From positions 2,835,001 to 2,899,000 of the forward strand of contig CP113055.1 of NCBI GenBank assembly GCA_026625625.1: 64,000 nucleotides of DNA, read 5' to 3'. A program made the translations under genes and the position numbers. Source of the stretch: Blastomonas sp. SL216 (GTDB lineage Bacteria; Pseudomonadota; Alphaproteobacteria; Sphingomonadales; Sphingomonadaceae). The notes below the pieces were generated by a model. That model saw only the letters and a list, made by a program, of their open reading frames with translations. It ran no database searches and had not been told where the DNA came from. Positions within the stretch are counted from its first letter, which is position 1, and each line of letters opens with the position of its first letter. Of the stretch, positions 33,349 through 41,656 are shown piece after piece.

Positions 33349-34191
33349 ATGTTCGCTGCCAGCAGCATCCTGTTCGTACCGGGTTCGCGTAGCGACCGCA
33401 TCTCCAAAGCGCTGGCCAGTGCGGCGGACCTTGTCTGCATCGATCTGGAAGATGCCGTCGCCGCGCCCGACAAGGACAGCGCGCGCGAGACGGTGATGAC
33501 GGGCCTGACCGGATGGGACCGGACGCGCGTTGCCGTCCGAATCAACGGGGTGATGACGCGTGCGGGCCTCAAGGATCTTATCGCGCTGACGCACTGCGCT
33601 GCACCGCCGCCGCTGCTGTTCGTGCCGATGGTCGAGCATGCCAGCGAGATCGCCCAGGTCGCGCGCGTGCTCGACAATCCCGCGATCGGCCTTGTTCCGC
33701 TGATCGAGACGGTGAAGGGTCTGCGCGAGGCGCATCTGATCGCCGCGCAACCGCAGGTGGCCGCGATGATGTTCGGCGGCGGTGATTTCTCCGCGCAGCT
33801 CGGTGTCGACCTCGCCTTCGATCCGCTGCTGGTGGCGCGCGGGCAGTTCATCATGGCCTGCGCCGATGCAGGCGTACCCGCGATCGACGTGCCCTTCGTC
33901 AAGCTCGACGATGCGCAGGGGCTTGCCGACGAATGCCGCAAGGTGCGTGCGCTGGGCTTTGCCGCCAAGGCCGCGATCCACCCCGCGCAGGTCGAGGCTA
34001 TCAATACCGGGTTCGGCGCCGATGCGGCTGCCATTGCCGAGGCAAACGAGGCGATCGCCGCCTATGAGGCGGCAGGCGGCATGGCGATCCGCCACAACGG
34101 AAAGATGCTGGAGGCTCCCATCGTCGCACGCATGCGCGCGATGCTCGAGCGCGAGGCCAAGCGAAACGAAAGGACCATGATCGATGCGTGA
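33349..34191 (+). CDS. CitE-family acyl-CoA lyase (citramalyl/malyl-CoA lyase-like)
   Basis: This 280-residue HpcH/HpaI-CitE TIM-barrel protein starts FAASSILFVPGSRSDRI. It has R64 (AVRING), E120 (VPLIETVKGL) and D146 (FGGGDFSAQLG), the expected substrate-binding and Mg-binding residues. Such lyases cut malyl-, citramalyl- or methylmalyl-CoA into acetyl- or propionyl-CoA and a 2-oxo acid. It overlaps the MaoC gene by eight bases. The order lyase-MaoC-acyl-CoA dehydrogenase resembles the Rv2498c-Rv2499c-Rv2500c set of Mycobacterium tuberculosis, which has been linked to itaconate and leucine breakdown (from memory). Confidence 0.88.
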   Translation: MFAASSILFVPGSRSDRISKALASAADLVCIDLEDAVAAPDKDSARETVMTGLTGWDRTRVAVRINGVMTRAGLKDLIALTHCAAPPPLLFVPMVEHASEIAQVARVLDNPAIGLVPLIETVKGLREAHLIAAQPQVAAMMFGGGDFSAQLGVDLAFDPLLVARGQFIMACADAGVPAIDVPFVKLDDAQGLADECRKVRALGFAAKAAIHPAQVEAINTGFGADAAAIAEANEAIAAYEAAGGMAIRHNGKMLEAPIVARMRAMLEREAKRNERTMIDA

Positions 34192-34693
34192 GGGAGCCAA
34201 GGAAGTTTCAGAGGGCCGCTATCGCGAGACCTTCGGACGGGCGTTCGAGGATTTCGTCGTCGGCCATATCTATGAACATCGCCCCGGCCGCACGATCACC
34301 GATGCCGACAATGTGTGGTTCACGCTGCTGACGATGAACACCCATCCGGCGCATTTCGATTATGAATATGCCAAGAAGACCGAATTCGGCAAACCCCTGG
34401 TCGCCTCGCCGCTCACCGTCGCGCTGATGGTGGGGATGAGCGTGTCCGATGTCAGCCAGAAGGCGGTGGCGAATCTGGGCTGGGACAATATCCGCCTGAC
34501 GAACCCCCTGTTTCCCGGCGACACGCTTTATGCCGAGAGCGAGGTAATCGAAAAGCGCGAGTCCTCATCGCGGCCCGAACAGGGCATTGTCACGGTCAAG
34601 ACCATCGGCAAGAATCAGCACGGGCAGGTGGTCTGCACCTTCAGCCGCACCATGCTGATCTGGAAGCGTGGCTTCGGACCGTCGGACGATTGA
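34184..34693 (+). CDS. MaoC-type enoyl-CoA hydratase (mesaconyl/itaconyl-CoA hydratase-like)
   Basis: This 169-residue hot-dog protein reads FEDFVVGHIYEHRPGRTITDADN, then LLTMNTHPAHFDYEYA and NLGWDNIRLTNPLFPGDTLYAESEV. The pattern TMNTHPAHFD (N52, H57), instead of SGDxNPLH of ordinary R-hydratases, is that of the mesaconyl-/itaconyl-CoA hydratase subgroup, as far as I recall. It would hydrate an unsaturated dicarboxyl-CoA to the hydroxyacyl-CoA cut by the CitE-like lyase. It overlaps citE at its start and is followed by the acyl-CoA dehydrogenase gene after about 75 bases. Confidence 0.86.
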   Translation: MREGAKEVSEGRYRETFGRAFEDFVVGHIYEHRPGRTITDADNVWFTLLTMNTHPAHFDYEYAKKTEFGKPLVASPLTVALMVGMSVSDVSQKAVANLGWDNIRLTNPLFPGDTLYAESEVIEKRESSSRPEQGIVTVKTIGKNQHGQVVCTFSRTMLIWKRGFGPSDD

Positions 34694-34767
34694 TCGGGGC
34701 CAGGACAAGATTTGATCCTCGCAGCCCTATGGGGGGCAGCGAGCAGAAAGACCGGAGTGACCCAAGC

Positions 34768-35946
34768 ATGGCAAGCCTGCCAATTGAAGAGATGCGCACG
34801 ATCGATGCGGACGAGGAAGCCGCCTTCCTCGATGCGATCGACCGCTGGATCGAGCGCGAGGTCAAGCCCGTGGTGATGCACCACGACCACAAGGACATCT
34901 GGCCCGCCGAGCTGGTCGATCAGATGATCGAAATGGGTCTGTTCGGCGCGACCATCGGCCAGGAATATGGCGGCCTGGGCCTGCCCGCGACCACCTATGC
35001 CAAGATTGTCGCGCGGATCTCGTCCTACTGGATGGCGCTGACCGGCATCTTCAATTCGCACCTGATCATGGCCTGCGCGGTCGAGCGCTTCGGCACGCCG
35101 GTGCAAAAGGCCAAGTGGCTGCCCAAATTCGCCAGCGGCGAGATCCGCGGCGGTCTGGCATTGACCGAGCCCAATGCCGGGACCGACCTGCAGGCGATCC
35201 GCACCACTGCCGTGCGTGACGGCGACGACTATGTCATCAACGGCACCAAGACCTGGATTTCCAACGCCATCCAGGGCAGCTGCTTTGCGCTGCTGGTCAA
35301 GACCGACCCCAAGGCCGATCCGCGCTACAAGGGCATGAGCCTGTTCATCGCGCCCAAGCAGGAAGGCTTCACCGTCGGCAAGAAGTTCGACAAGCTGGGC
35401 TACAAGGCGATCGACAGCGCCGAGCTGATCTTCGACAATTACCGTCTGCCGGCCGAAAACCTGATCGGCGGCGTCGAGGGCCAGGGCTTTTTCCAGGCCA
35501 CCGGCGGACTGGAACTGGGCCGCATCAACGTCGCAGCACGCGGCGTCGGCCTGGCAGATGGGTCGCTGCGCCTCGCCACCGAATATGCACAGCTGCGCCA
35601 GACGATGGGCAAGCCGATTGCCGACCATCAGGCGATCCAGCTCAAGATCGGCGAAATGGTCACCCGCGCCCGCGCCGCGCGGCTTCTGACGCTCGATGCG
35701 GCCGAAGCCTATGACCGCGGCGAACGCTGCGACATGGAAGCGGGCATGGCGAAATATTTCGCCTCCGAAGCGGCCGTGCGCAATTCCGAAGAGGCGATGC
35801 GCATCCATGGCGGCTATGCCTATTCCAAGGAATACGAGATCGAGCGCTATTATCGCGACGCCCTGCTGATGTGCATCGGCGAAGGCACCAACGAGATGCA
35901 GCGCATGATCATTTCCAAGCAATGGGTAAAACGGAACCCGGCGTGA
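34768..35946 (+). CDS. Acyl-CoA dehydrogenase
   Basis: This 392-residue flavoprotein contains GGLALTEPNAGTDLQAIRT and the FAD-side TKTWISNA, and the catalytic base E372 in CIGEGTNEMQRM. It is complete. It would introduce a double bond into an acyl-CoA to give the substrate of the MaoC-type hydratase. The start at 34768 (MASLPIEEM) follows GGAG; an upstream in-frame codon at 34690 would add 26 weakly conserved residues. The next gene begins 16 bases after its stop. Confidence 0.92.
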   Translation: MASLPIEEMRTIDADEEAAFLDAIDRWIEREVKPVVMHHDHKDIWPAELVDQMIEMGLFGATIGQEYGGLGLPATTYAKIVARISSYWMALTGIFNSHLIMACAVERFGTPVQKAKWLPKFASGEIRGGLALTEPNAGTDLQAIRTTAVRDGDDYVINGTKTWISNAIQGSCFALLVKTDPKADPRYKGMSLFIAPKQEGFTVGKKFDKLGYKAIDSAELIFDNYRLPAENLIGGVEGQGFFQATGGLELGRINVAARGVGLADGSLRLATEYAQLRQTMGKPIADHQAIQLKIGEMVTRARAARLLTLDAAEAYDRGERCDMEAGMAKYFASEAAVRNSEEAMRIHGGYAYSKEYEIERYYRDALLMCIGEGTNEMQRMIISKQWVKRNPA

Positions 35947-35962
35947 GGGGGGAGTGTCTGTC

Positions 35963-37165
35963 ATGAGGCTGCCGCTCACCGGCTATCGCGTGCTGTCTGC
36001 CGAGCAATATGGCGCGGGGCCTTATGGCACGATGTTCCTGGCGCAGATGGGGGCGGAGGTCATCAAGATCGAACCGCCGAACAAGCCGGGCCAGCCCGGC
36101 GGCGATACCGCGCGCGCGGTTGGCCCCCATTTCCTGCGCGAGAATGAAAGCCTGTATTTCCAGACCTTCAACCTCAACAAGAAATCGCTGACGCTCGATC
36201 TGCAGAGCGAGCGCGGGCGCGAGATCCTGCGCGCGCTCGCGGCCAGCTCGCACGCGATGGTCAACAATCTGCGCGGCGATCTGCCCGCAAAGCTGGGGCT
36301 CGATTATGCCGCGCTGGGCAGCATCAACCCGGCCATCGTCTGCGCGCACCTTTCGGCTTATGGGCGCGACAATGTCCGCGCCAAATGGCCAGGCTATGAT
36401 TATCTGATGCAGGCCGAGGCGGGCTTCCTATCGCTGACCGGAGAGCCTGATGGCCCGCCGGTGCGCTTCGGCCTTTCCATCGTCGATTTCATGACCGGTA
36501 CGCAGATGGCGGTCGGCCTGCTCGCGGCGATGCTCGATGCCCAGCGTTCGGGGCTCGGCTGCGATGTCGATGTCGACCTGCTCTCGGTCGCTGCGCACCA
36601 GATGAGCTATCCGGCGGTCTGGTATCTGAACGAGGGCGACGTCACCCCGCGCGCGCCGCGCTCGGCGCATCCTTCGGTCACGCCCAGCCAGATGTTCCGC
36701 TCGGCCGATGGCTGGATGTTCGTGATGGCGCAGCTGCCCAAATTCTGGTCGATCCTGGTCGATGCGATCGGCCAGAGCGACCTCAAGGACGATCCGCGTT
36801 TCAGGACGCCCGCCGACCGGCTGGCCAATCGCGACACGCTGACACAGGTGCTCGATTCGGTGTTCGGCACGCAGCCGACGCAGCACTGGGTCGATCTGCT
36901 GTCGGGCAAGGTGCCGGTCGCGCCGGTGCACGATCTGGCCAGTGCGATGGACAACCCGTACCTCGCCGAGACCGGCATGATGCAGACCGTCGAGCATCCC
37001 GACCGCGAGAATCTGCGCGTGCTCGCAAGCCCGATCCGCATGGATGGCGAGCGGCTGCCTGCACGCGCCGGACCCTTGCTGGGCGCGGACAATGACGATG
37101 TGCTGGCCAGCATCGGGCTTTCGGGCGGCGAGATCGAAACCCTCAAACGCGACGGAATCATCTGA
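35963..37165 (+). CDS. Family III CoA-transferase, second copy
   Basis: This 400-residue CaiB/BaiF protein opens LPLTGYRVLSAEQYGAGPYGTMFLAQMGAEVIKIEPP and has the catalytic D175 (LSIVDFMTG). ATG at 35963 is chosen because GGGGGAG lies nine bases upstream; GTG at 35954 would have no spacing. It lies three bases before the third CoA-transferase gene. Like that gene, it may move CoA to or from the dicarboxylic acid handled by the dehydrogenase, hydratase and lyase upstream. Confidence 0.9.
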   Translation: MRLPLTGYRVLSAEQYGAGPYGTMFLAQMGAEVIKIEPPNKPGQPGGDTARAVGPHFLRENESLYFQTFNLNKKSLTLDLQSERGREILRALAASSHAMVNNLRGDLPAKLGLDYAALGSINPAIVCAHLSAYGRDNVRAKWPGYDYLMQAEAGFLSLTGEPDGPPVRFGLSIVDFMTGTQMAVGLLAAMLDAQRSGLGCDVDVDLLSVAAHQMSYPAVWYLNEGDVTPRAPRSAHPSVTPSQMFRSADGWMFVMAQLPKFWSILVDAIGQSDLKDDPRFRTPADRLANRDTLTQVLDSVFGTQPTQHWVDLLSGKVPVAPVHDLASAMDNPYLAETGMMQTVEHPDRENLRVLASPIRMDGERLPARAGPLLGADNDDVLASIGLSGGEIETLKRDGII

Positions 37166-37168
37166 TCC

Positions 37169-38257
37169 ATGGGCAAGCTTTCCGGCATCCGGGTGATCGA
37201 CCTGTCGCAGTTCCTGCCCGGGCCGATGCTCACCGTGATGATGGCGGACCAGGGCGCGGAGGTGATCAAGATCGAGCCCCCCGCCGGTGATCCGGCGCGC
37301 ACCATGGCCCCGTTCGAGAACGGCCAGTCGGTCTGGTTCCGCAATCTCAATCGCGGCAAGGCGAGCGAAGTGCTCGACCTCAAGAGCGAGGCGGGGCGCG
37401 CGCGGCTGACCGATCTGATCAAGAGCGCCGATGTGTTCGTCGAAGGCTTTCGCCCCGGCGTGATGCAGCGGCTGGGCTTCGATTATGCCGCGGTGAGCGC
37501 GATCAACCCTGCCATCGTCTATTGCTCGGTCTCTGCCTTCGGGCAGGATGGGCCGATGGCGCATCACCCCGCGCATGACCTGGCGGTCCAGGCGCTGTCG
37601 GGCTTCCTGTCGGTCAATGACGGGCCCGATGGCACCCCGGTGGTGCCGGGCGTGCCATCTGCCGACATGGCCGCTGGCCTGACCGGCCTGTCTGCGGTGC
37701 TGATGGCGCTGATCGGCCGGCAGCGCACCGGTAAGGGCGATTATGTCGATATCGCCATGTTCGACAGCCTGCTGCCCTGGTGCGCGCATATCGCGGGCAG
37801 CGCGATCGCGGGCGGCGAGTCACCGCACTCCTCGACCCAGCGCTCGCTGGGCGGTGCAGGCTTCTATCAGGTCTATGCGACCCGCGATGGCCGGCATGTC
37901 GCGCTGGGCGGGCGCGAGCTGAAATTCGTGAAGGTCCTGCTCACCGCTCTGGGCCGCGAGGACCTGATCGCGCTCGGCGAAGCCGAAGCGGGACCCGCCC
38001 AGGCCCCGCTGATCGCATTCCTGCGCGAGACCTTCCTCACTCGCACCCGCGACGAATGGGTGGCATGGTTCGAGGACAAGGATGTCGCCTTCTCCCCCGT
38101 GCTCGATTTTGCCGAAGGCTTTGCCAGCGAGCATGTCGCCACGCGCGGCCTGCTCGTCGAAGCGGGCAGCGCGCACCATATCGCCCCGCCGATCCGCTTT
38201 GCCGGAGAGCCCGACTGGACACCCGAAGATGCGCCGGAGCTGGGTCAGGCACAATGA
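37169..38257 (+). CDS. Family III CoA-transferase, third copy
   Basis: This 362-residue protein has the family III start (LSGIRVIDLSQFLPGPMLTVMMADQGAEVIKIEPP) and the catalytic D166 (PSADMAAG). It is shorter and diverged from the other two copies. Adjacent family III genes can encode a heteromeric enzyme or two enzymes with different acceptors; sequence alone does not decide. It is the last gene of the operon that starts at operator 5 and is convergent, after eight bases, with the GntR gene. Confidence 0.9.
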   Translation: MGKLSGIRVIDLSQFLPGPMLTVMMADQGAEVIKIEPPAGDPARTMAPFENGQSVWFRNLNRGKASEVLDLKSEAGRARLTDLIKSADVFVEGFRPGVMQRLGFDYAAVSAINPAIVYCSVSAFGQDGPMAHHPAHDLAVQALSGFLSVNDGPDGTPVVPGVPSADMAAGLTGLSAVLMALIGRQRTGKGDYVDIAMFDSLLPWCAHIAGSAIAGGESPHSSTQRSLGGAGFYQVYATRDGRHVALGGRELKFVKVLLTALGREDLIALGEAEAGPAQAPLIAFLRETFLTRTRDEWVAWFEDKDVAFSPVLDFAEGFASEHVATRGLLVEAGSAHHIAPPIRFAGEPDWTPEDAPELGQAQ

Positions 38258-38265
38258 GCGGTGCG

Positions 38266-39087
38266 TTACGCCTCGACGTCGATATGCATCGAATAGGCGA
38301 AGCGGTCGCCGGGATGGTGGCTGACCGAAAGCTCGAACATCCGCCCGTGCTGGTCATGATAGCAGCGCAGGATGCGCAGGCACGCGGATCGGCGCGGAAT
38401 GTCGAGCGCGGCGGCGACCTCGGCGCTCGCGGGCACCGCCTGGATGTCCTGTGTCACGCGCGACATGGACAGGCCCGCTGCATTGCTGATGAACTGGAAC
38501 AGCGTGTTGGCGCCGGGGTTGATCTGCTGGTCGGCGGCATCGGCAGGCGGCAGGATCTCGGCCACAGCCGTCGCCAGATCGGCGATGACATAAGCCTCGG
38601 TCAGCGCGATCGGCTGGCCGTCGCTGACCTGGCGACGCACGCCGCGAAAGCGGAACCATTTGTCGCTGACCGGCATCGCGATCTGCACCGCGATCCCCTT
38701 GGGCAGCGCCTGCAGCCCCAGATGATCATAGGCAATGCGGGTGTCGCGCGCATATTGCAGGATCTCGCCGACGTTCGACAAGGGCTGGTGCAGCGCACCA
38801 CCGCGCGCCGCCGCCGGTTGCACCACGGTGCCAGACCCACGCCGCCGGGCGATCAGCCCTTCGGCCTGCAAGCGGCGCAGCGCCTCGCGCACGGTGAAGC
38901 GGCTCACCCCATATTCGGCGCACAGCGCGCTTTCGGTCGGGAAGCTGTTGTTGCCCGCCAGCTTGCCCGACAGGATGCCCGCGCGCAATTCGTCGGCAAG
39001 CTGCTGGTAGCGCGGCTTGTCCGAAGGTTTGTCGAGAATATCACTGGCCTCTGCGCGGCTGTTCAACGCGTGCTCCTGCTCCAACAT
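38266..39087 (-). CDS. GntR-family regulator with UTRA ligand-binding domain (HutC subgroup)
   Basis: This 273-residue protein has an N-terminal winged helix-turn-helix at about 27-90 (RYQQLADELRAGILSG...FPTESALCAEYGVSRFTVREALRRLQAEGLIARRRGSGTVV) and a UTRA domain from about 115 to the end. It is the only DNA-binding regulator of operons in the window apart from the Xre antitoxin. HutC-type regulators bind GT-N4-AC palindromes, and the six TTGTCCGGACAA sites fit this form. It probably represses the regulon until a pathway acid or ester binds the UTRA domain. Its start lies 20 bases from the divergent MmgE/PrpD gene; no TTGTCCGGACAA site is present there. Confidence 0.92.
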   Translation of the reverse strand: MLEQEHALNSRAEASDILDKPSDKPRYQQLADELRAGILSGKLAGNNSFPTESALCAEYGVSRFTVREALRRLQAEGLIARRRGSGTVVQPAAARGGALHQPLSNVGEILQYARDTRIAYDHLGLQALPKGIAVQIAMPVSDKWFRFRGVRRQVSDGQPIALTEAYVIADLATAVAEILPPADAADQQINPGANTLFQFISNAAGLSMSRVTQDIQAVPASAEVAAALDIPRRSACLRILRCYHDQHGRMFELSVSHHPGDRFAYSMHIDVEA

Positions 39088-39107
39088 TGCTCTGCGGATT
39101 GCGGTGC

Positions 39108-40355
39108 ATGACCGCCGCGAGCCTCATCCAGCGGCTTAGCGCACATTTGGCCCGTTCGCCAAATGAAAGCGACCGCGCGCGGGCGCGGCTGCACCTGCTC
39201 GACTGGCTGGCCTGTGTCGCAGGCGCGCGCCAGAGCCCGGTGGCCGCCGTGGCGCGCATGGCCGAGCCCGATATGCTGACCCGCGCCGCATTGCTCGGCA
39301 ATGTGCTCGAGATGGACGATGTCCACCGCGCCGCGCTGCTCCATCCCGGCCCGGTAATCTGGCCTGCCGCCCTGTCTGCGGCGCGGCAGGAGAAGAGCGG
39401 CATGGATGCGCTGCTCGATGGCGCGGTGCGCGGCTATGAGGCGATGATCGCCGTCGGCGCGACCTTTGACGCGCACCATTATGCGCATTTCCACCCGACC
39501 TCGACCGCGGGCGGCTTTGGCGGGGCGGCGGCGGCAGCCTCGATCTTCGCGCTTGATGAAGCGGCGACCGGCTGGGCGCTCGGCAATGCGGCATCGGTCA
39601 CCGGCGGGCTGTGGCGGATGCGGCACGAGGACGTGATGACCAAGGCGATGCACGCCGCGCGCGCCGCACTGGAGGGGCTGTGGCTGGCCCGGCTGGCGCG
39701 CCAGGGCTTTACCGGGCCGGTGGGCGCGCTGGAGGGCGAACAGGGCCTGTATGCCGCGATGGTGCGCGATCCCAAGCCGATGGTACTGGGCGAGCCATGG
39801 CTGGTCCATGCGGTGAGCTTCAAGCCCTGGGCCGCGTGCCGCCATGCGCATCCTGCCATCGACGGCGCGCTGGAGCTGCGCGCGGCGGGCAGGCTCCACC
39901 TGCCAGTGGTGGTCGAGACCTATGCCGACGCGCTCAAGTTCTGCGACCGGCCCATTCCCAGGACCGAGCTCGACGCGAAATTCTCGATCCAGCATGCAGT
40001 GGCGGTGATCGCCGATGGGCGCAACGCCACGCCGGAGGATTTCACCCCCGAGGCCATCGCCGCACTTGCCGAGAAGCGCGCGCAGGTGAGCGTGCGCGAG
40101 GCGGCGGAGTTTACCGATCGCTATCCCGCCCATTTCGGCGCGCGCGTGATCAGCGGCGCTGCTGTCATTTCTCTGGCCGACACGCGCGGCGATCCCGAGC
40201 GTCCGGCTGGGCCCGAGATGCTGCGCGCCAAGCTCGACAGCCTGGTGCGCTGGGGCGGCCTGAAGCCCGTCGAGGCCGATCGGGCCGAGCAGATCGCGCT
40301 GCACGGCACCAGCGTCGGGCCGCTGCTAGCGCTGCTCGAGGACTGGCTGGAATGA
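39108..40355 (+). CDS. MmgE/PrpD-family protein, copy 1
   Basis: This 415-residue protein belongs to the family of 2-methylcitrate dehydratase, cis-aconitate decarboxylase and related enzymes acting on tri- and dicarboxylates. It shows LLDWLACVAG, NVLEMDDVHRAALLHPGPVIWPAAL (the family His-Pro region) and ASVTGGLWRM. The start is ATG at 39108, only 20 bases from the GntR start, so the promoter must overlap the GntR gene or its start. It overlaps copy 2 by ATGA. The two copies differ strongly and may form a heteromer or act in sequence. Confidence 0.85.
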   Translation: MTAASLIQRLSAHLARSPNESDRARARLHLLDWLACVAGARQSPVAAVARMAEPDMLTRAALLGNVLEMDDVHRAALLHPGPVIWPAALSAARQEKSGMDALLDGAVRGYEAMIAVGATFDAHHYAHFHPTSTAGGFGGAAAAASIFALDEAATGWALGNAASVTGGLWRMRHEDVMTKAMHAARAALEGLWLARLARQGFTGPVGALEGEQGLYAAMVRDPKPMVLGEPWLVHAVSFKPWAACRHAHPAIDGALELRAAGRLHLPVVVETYADALKFCDRPIPRTELDAKFSIQHAVAVIADGRNATPEDFTPEAIAALAEKRAQVSVREAAEFTDRYPAHFGARVISGAAVISLADTRGDPERPAGPEMLRAKLDSLVRWGGLKPVEADRAEQIALHGTSVGPLLALLEDWLE

Positions 40356-41656
40356 GCGCGACCGGCGACCTTCTGGCGTTCGTCCGCGCAGAGCACCGCC
40401 TGCCTGCCAAGGTGCGGGCAGCCGCGCTGCACCTTCTCGGTGATACACTGGCCGTCGGCGCGGCGGGCGCGGCTGCACCAGGCGCCGATGACGTGCTGAC
40501 CGCCGCGCGCAGCTGGGGCATGGGCGAGGACGCGCGGTTGATCGGGTCGGGCGAGCGCCTGCCCGCAGCATCTGCCGCATTCGTCAACGGCTTTCGCATC
40601 CACTGCCTCGAATGGGACGCGGTGCACGAAGCGGCGGTGGTGCACGCGCTGTCGGTGGTGACGGCGGCCCTGGGCGCTGCCATCGACCGGATGGGCGGCT
40701 GCGATCCTGACGATACGCTGACCGCGCTCGCCATCGGGGTCGATATCGCCGCAGGGCTGGGCCTTGCGGCGACCAGCCCGCTCAGCTTCTTCCGCCCCGC
40801 CACCGCAGGGTGCATCGGCGCTGCACTCGCGGTGGCGCGGATCGAGCAGGTCGAGCGGCTCGAGGATGTTCTTGGGCTAGCCTATTCCTCGCTAGCGGGA
40901 ACGATGCAGGCGCATGTCGAAGGCTCGATTGCGCTGCCGCTGCAGATCGCCAATGCGGCGCGCGCTGCCATCGCAGCGGTCGATCTGGTCAAGGCCGGGC
41001 TGACCGGGCCGCACGATGCACTCGAAGGCCCGTATGGCTATTTCCGGCTGTTCGATCAGGGCGATCTTGCCAGCTACACGCGCGATCTGGGCCGCATCTG
41101 GCGCATCGCCGAGATCAGCGTGAAGCCTTATCCTTCGGGCCGCGCCAGCCATGCAGTGCTTGGCACGCTCGCCGACCTCAGGCTCGTTCCCGCCAGCGTC
41201 GCATCCATCGAGGCTTATGTCCCGCCGCTGATCGCGCGGCTGGTCGGGCGTCCGCTGGTGGCGGACATGACGCCCGCCTATGCGCGGCTGTGCCTGCCGA
41301 TGCTGACCGCGCTGATGCTGACCGATGGCCGTATCGACCCGCGCCGCTTCGTACCCGAAACGCTCGCCGACCCCGCAATCCGCGCGCTGGCCGACCGGCT
41401 CGCGATCACCGTCGACGGCAATCCCGATCCCAACGCGCTGTTCCCGCAAAAGCTGCTAGTGCGCCTGACCGATGGCAGCACCATCGAGCGCGCTATCCCG
41501 CACACATTGGGCAGCCCTGATGCACCCCTGTCGCCTGACGGCACCGCCGCCAAGCGCGCGCTCGCCCGCGAACTGGCAGGCGATGTGCCCGATGCGCGGC
41601 TGTTCGACGATCCGCTCGCCTATTTCACCCAACCCCGTGGCAGGGAGCCGCAATGA
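40352..41656 (+). CDS. MmgE/PrpD-family protein, copy 2
   Basis: This 434-residue protein has the MmgE/PrpD features GDTLAVGAAGAAAPGADDVL, FRIHCLEWDAVHEAAVVHALSVVTAALGAA, VKPYPSGRASHAVLG and a C-terminal domain. The real start is ATG at 40352; the frame upstream is a shadow of copy 1. It overlaps copy 1 and the ligase gene by four bases each, so the three are translated together. Dehydration, hydration or decarboxylation of a polycarboxylic acid are the known activities of the family; the substrate here is unknown. Confidence 0.86.
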   Translation: MSATGDLLAFVRAEHRLPAKVRAAALHLLGDTLAVGAAGAAAPGADDVLTAARSWGMGEDARLIGSGERLPAASAAFVNGFRIHCLEWDAVHEAAVVHALSVVTAALGAAIDRMGGCDPDDTLTALAIGVDIAAGLGLAATSPLSFFRPATAGCIGAALAVARIEQVERLEDVLGLAYSSLAGTMQAHVEGSIALPLQIANAARAAIAAVDLVKAGLTGPHDALEGPYGYFRLFDQGDLASYTRDLGRIWRIAEISVKPYPSGRASHAVLGTLADLRLVPASVASIEAYVPPLIARLVGRPLVADMTPAYARLCLPMLTALMLTDGRIDPRRFVPETLADPAIRALADRLAITVDGNPDPNALFPQKLLVRLTDGSTIERAIPHTLGSPDAPLSPDGTAAKRALARELAGDVPDARLFDDPLAYFTQPRGREPQ

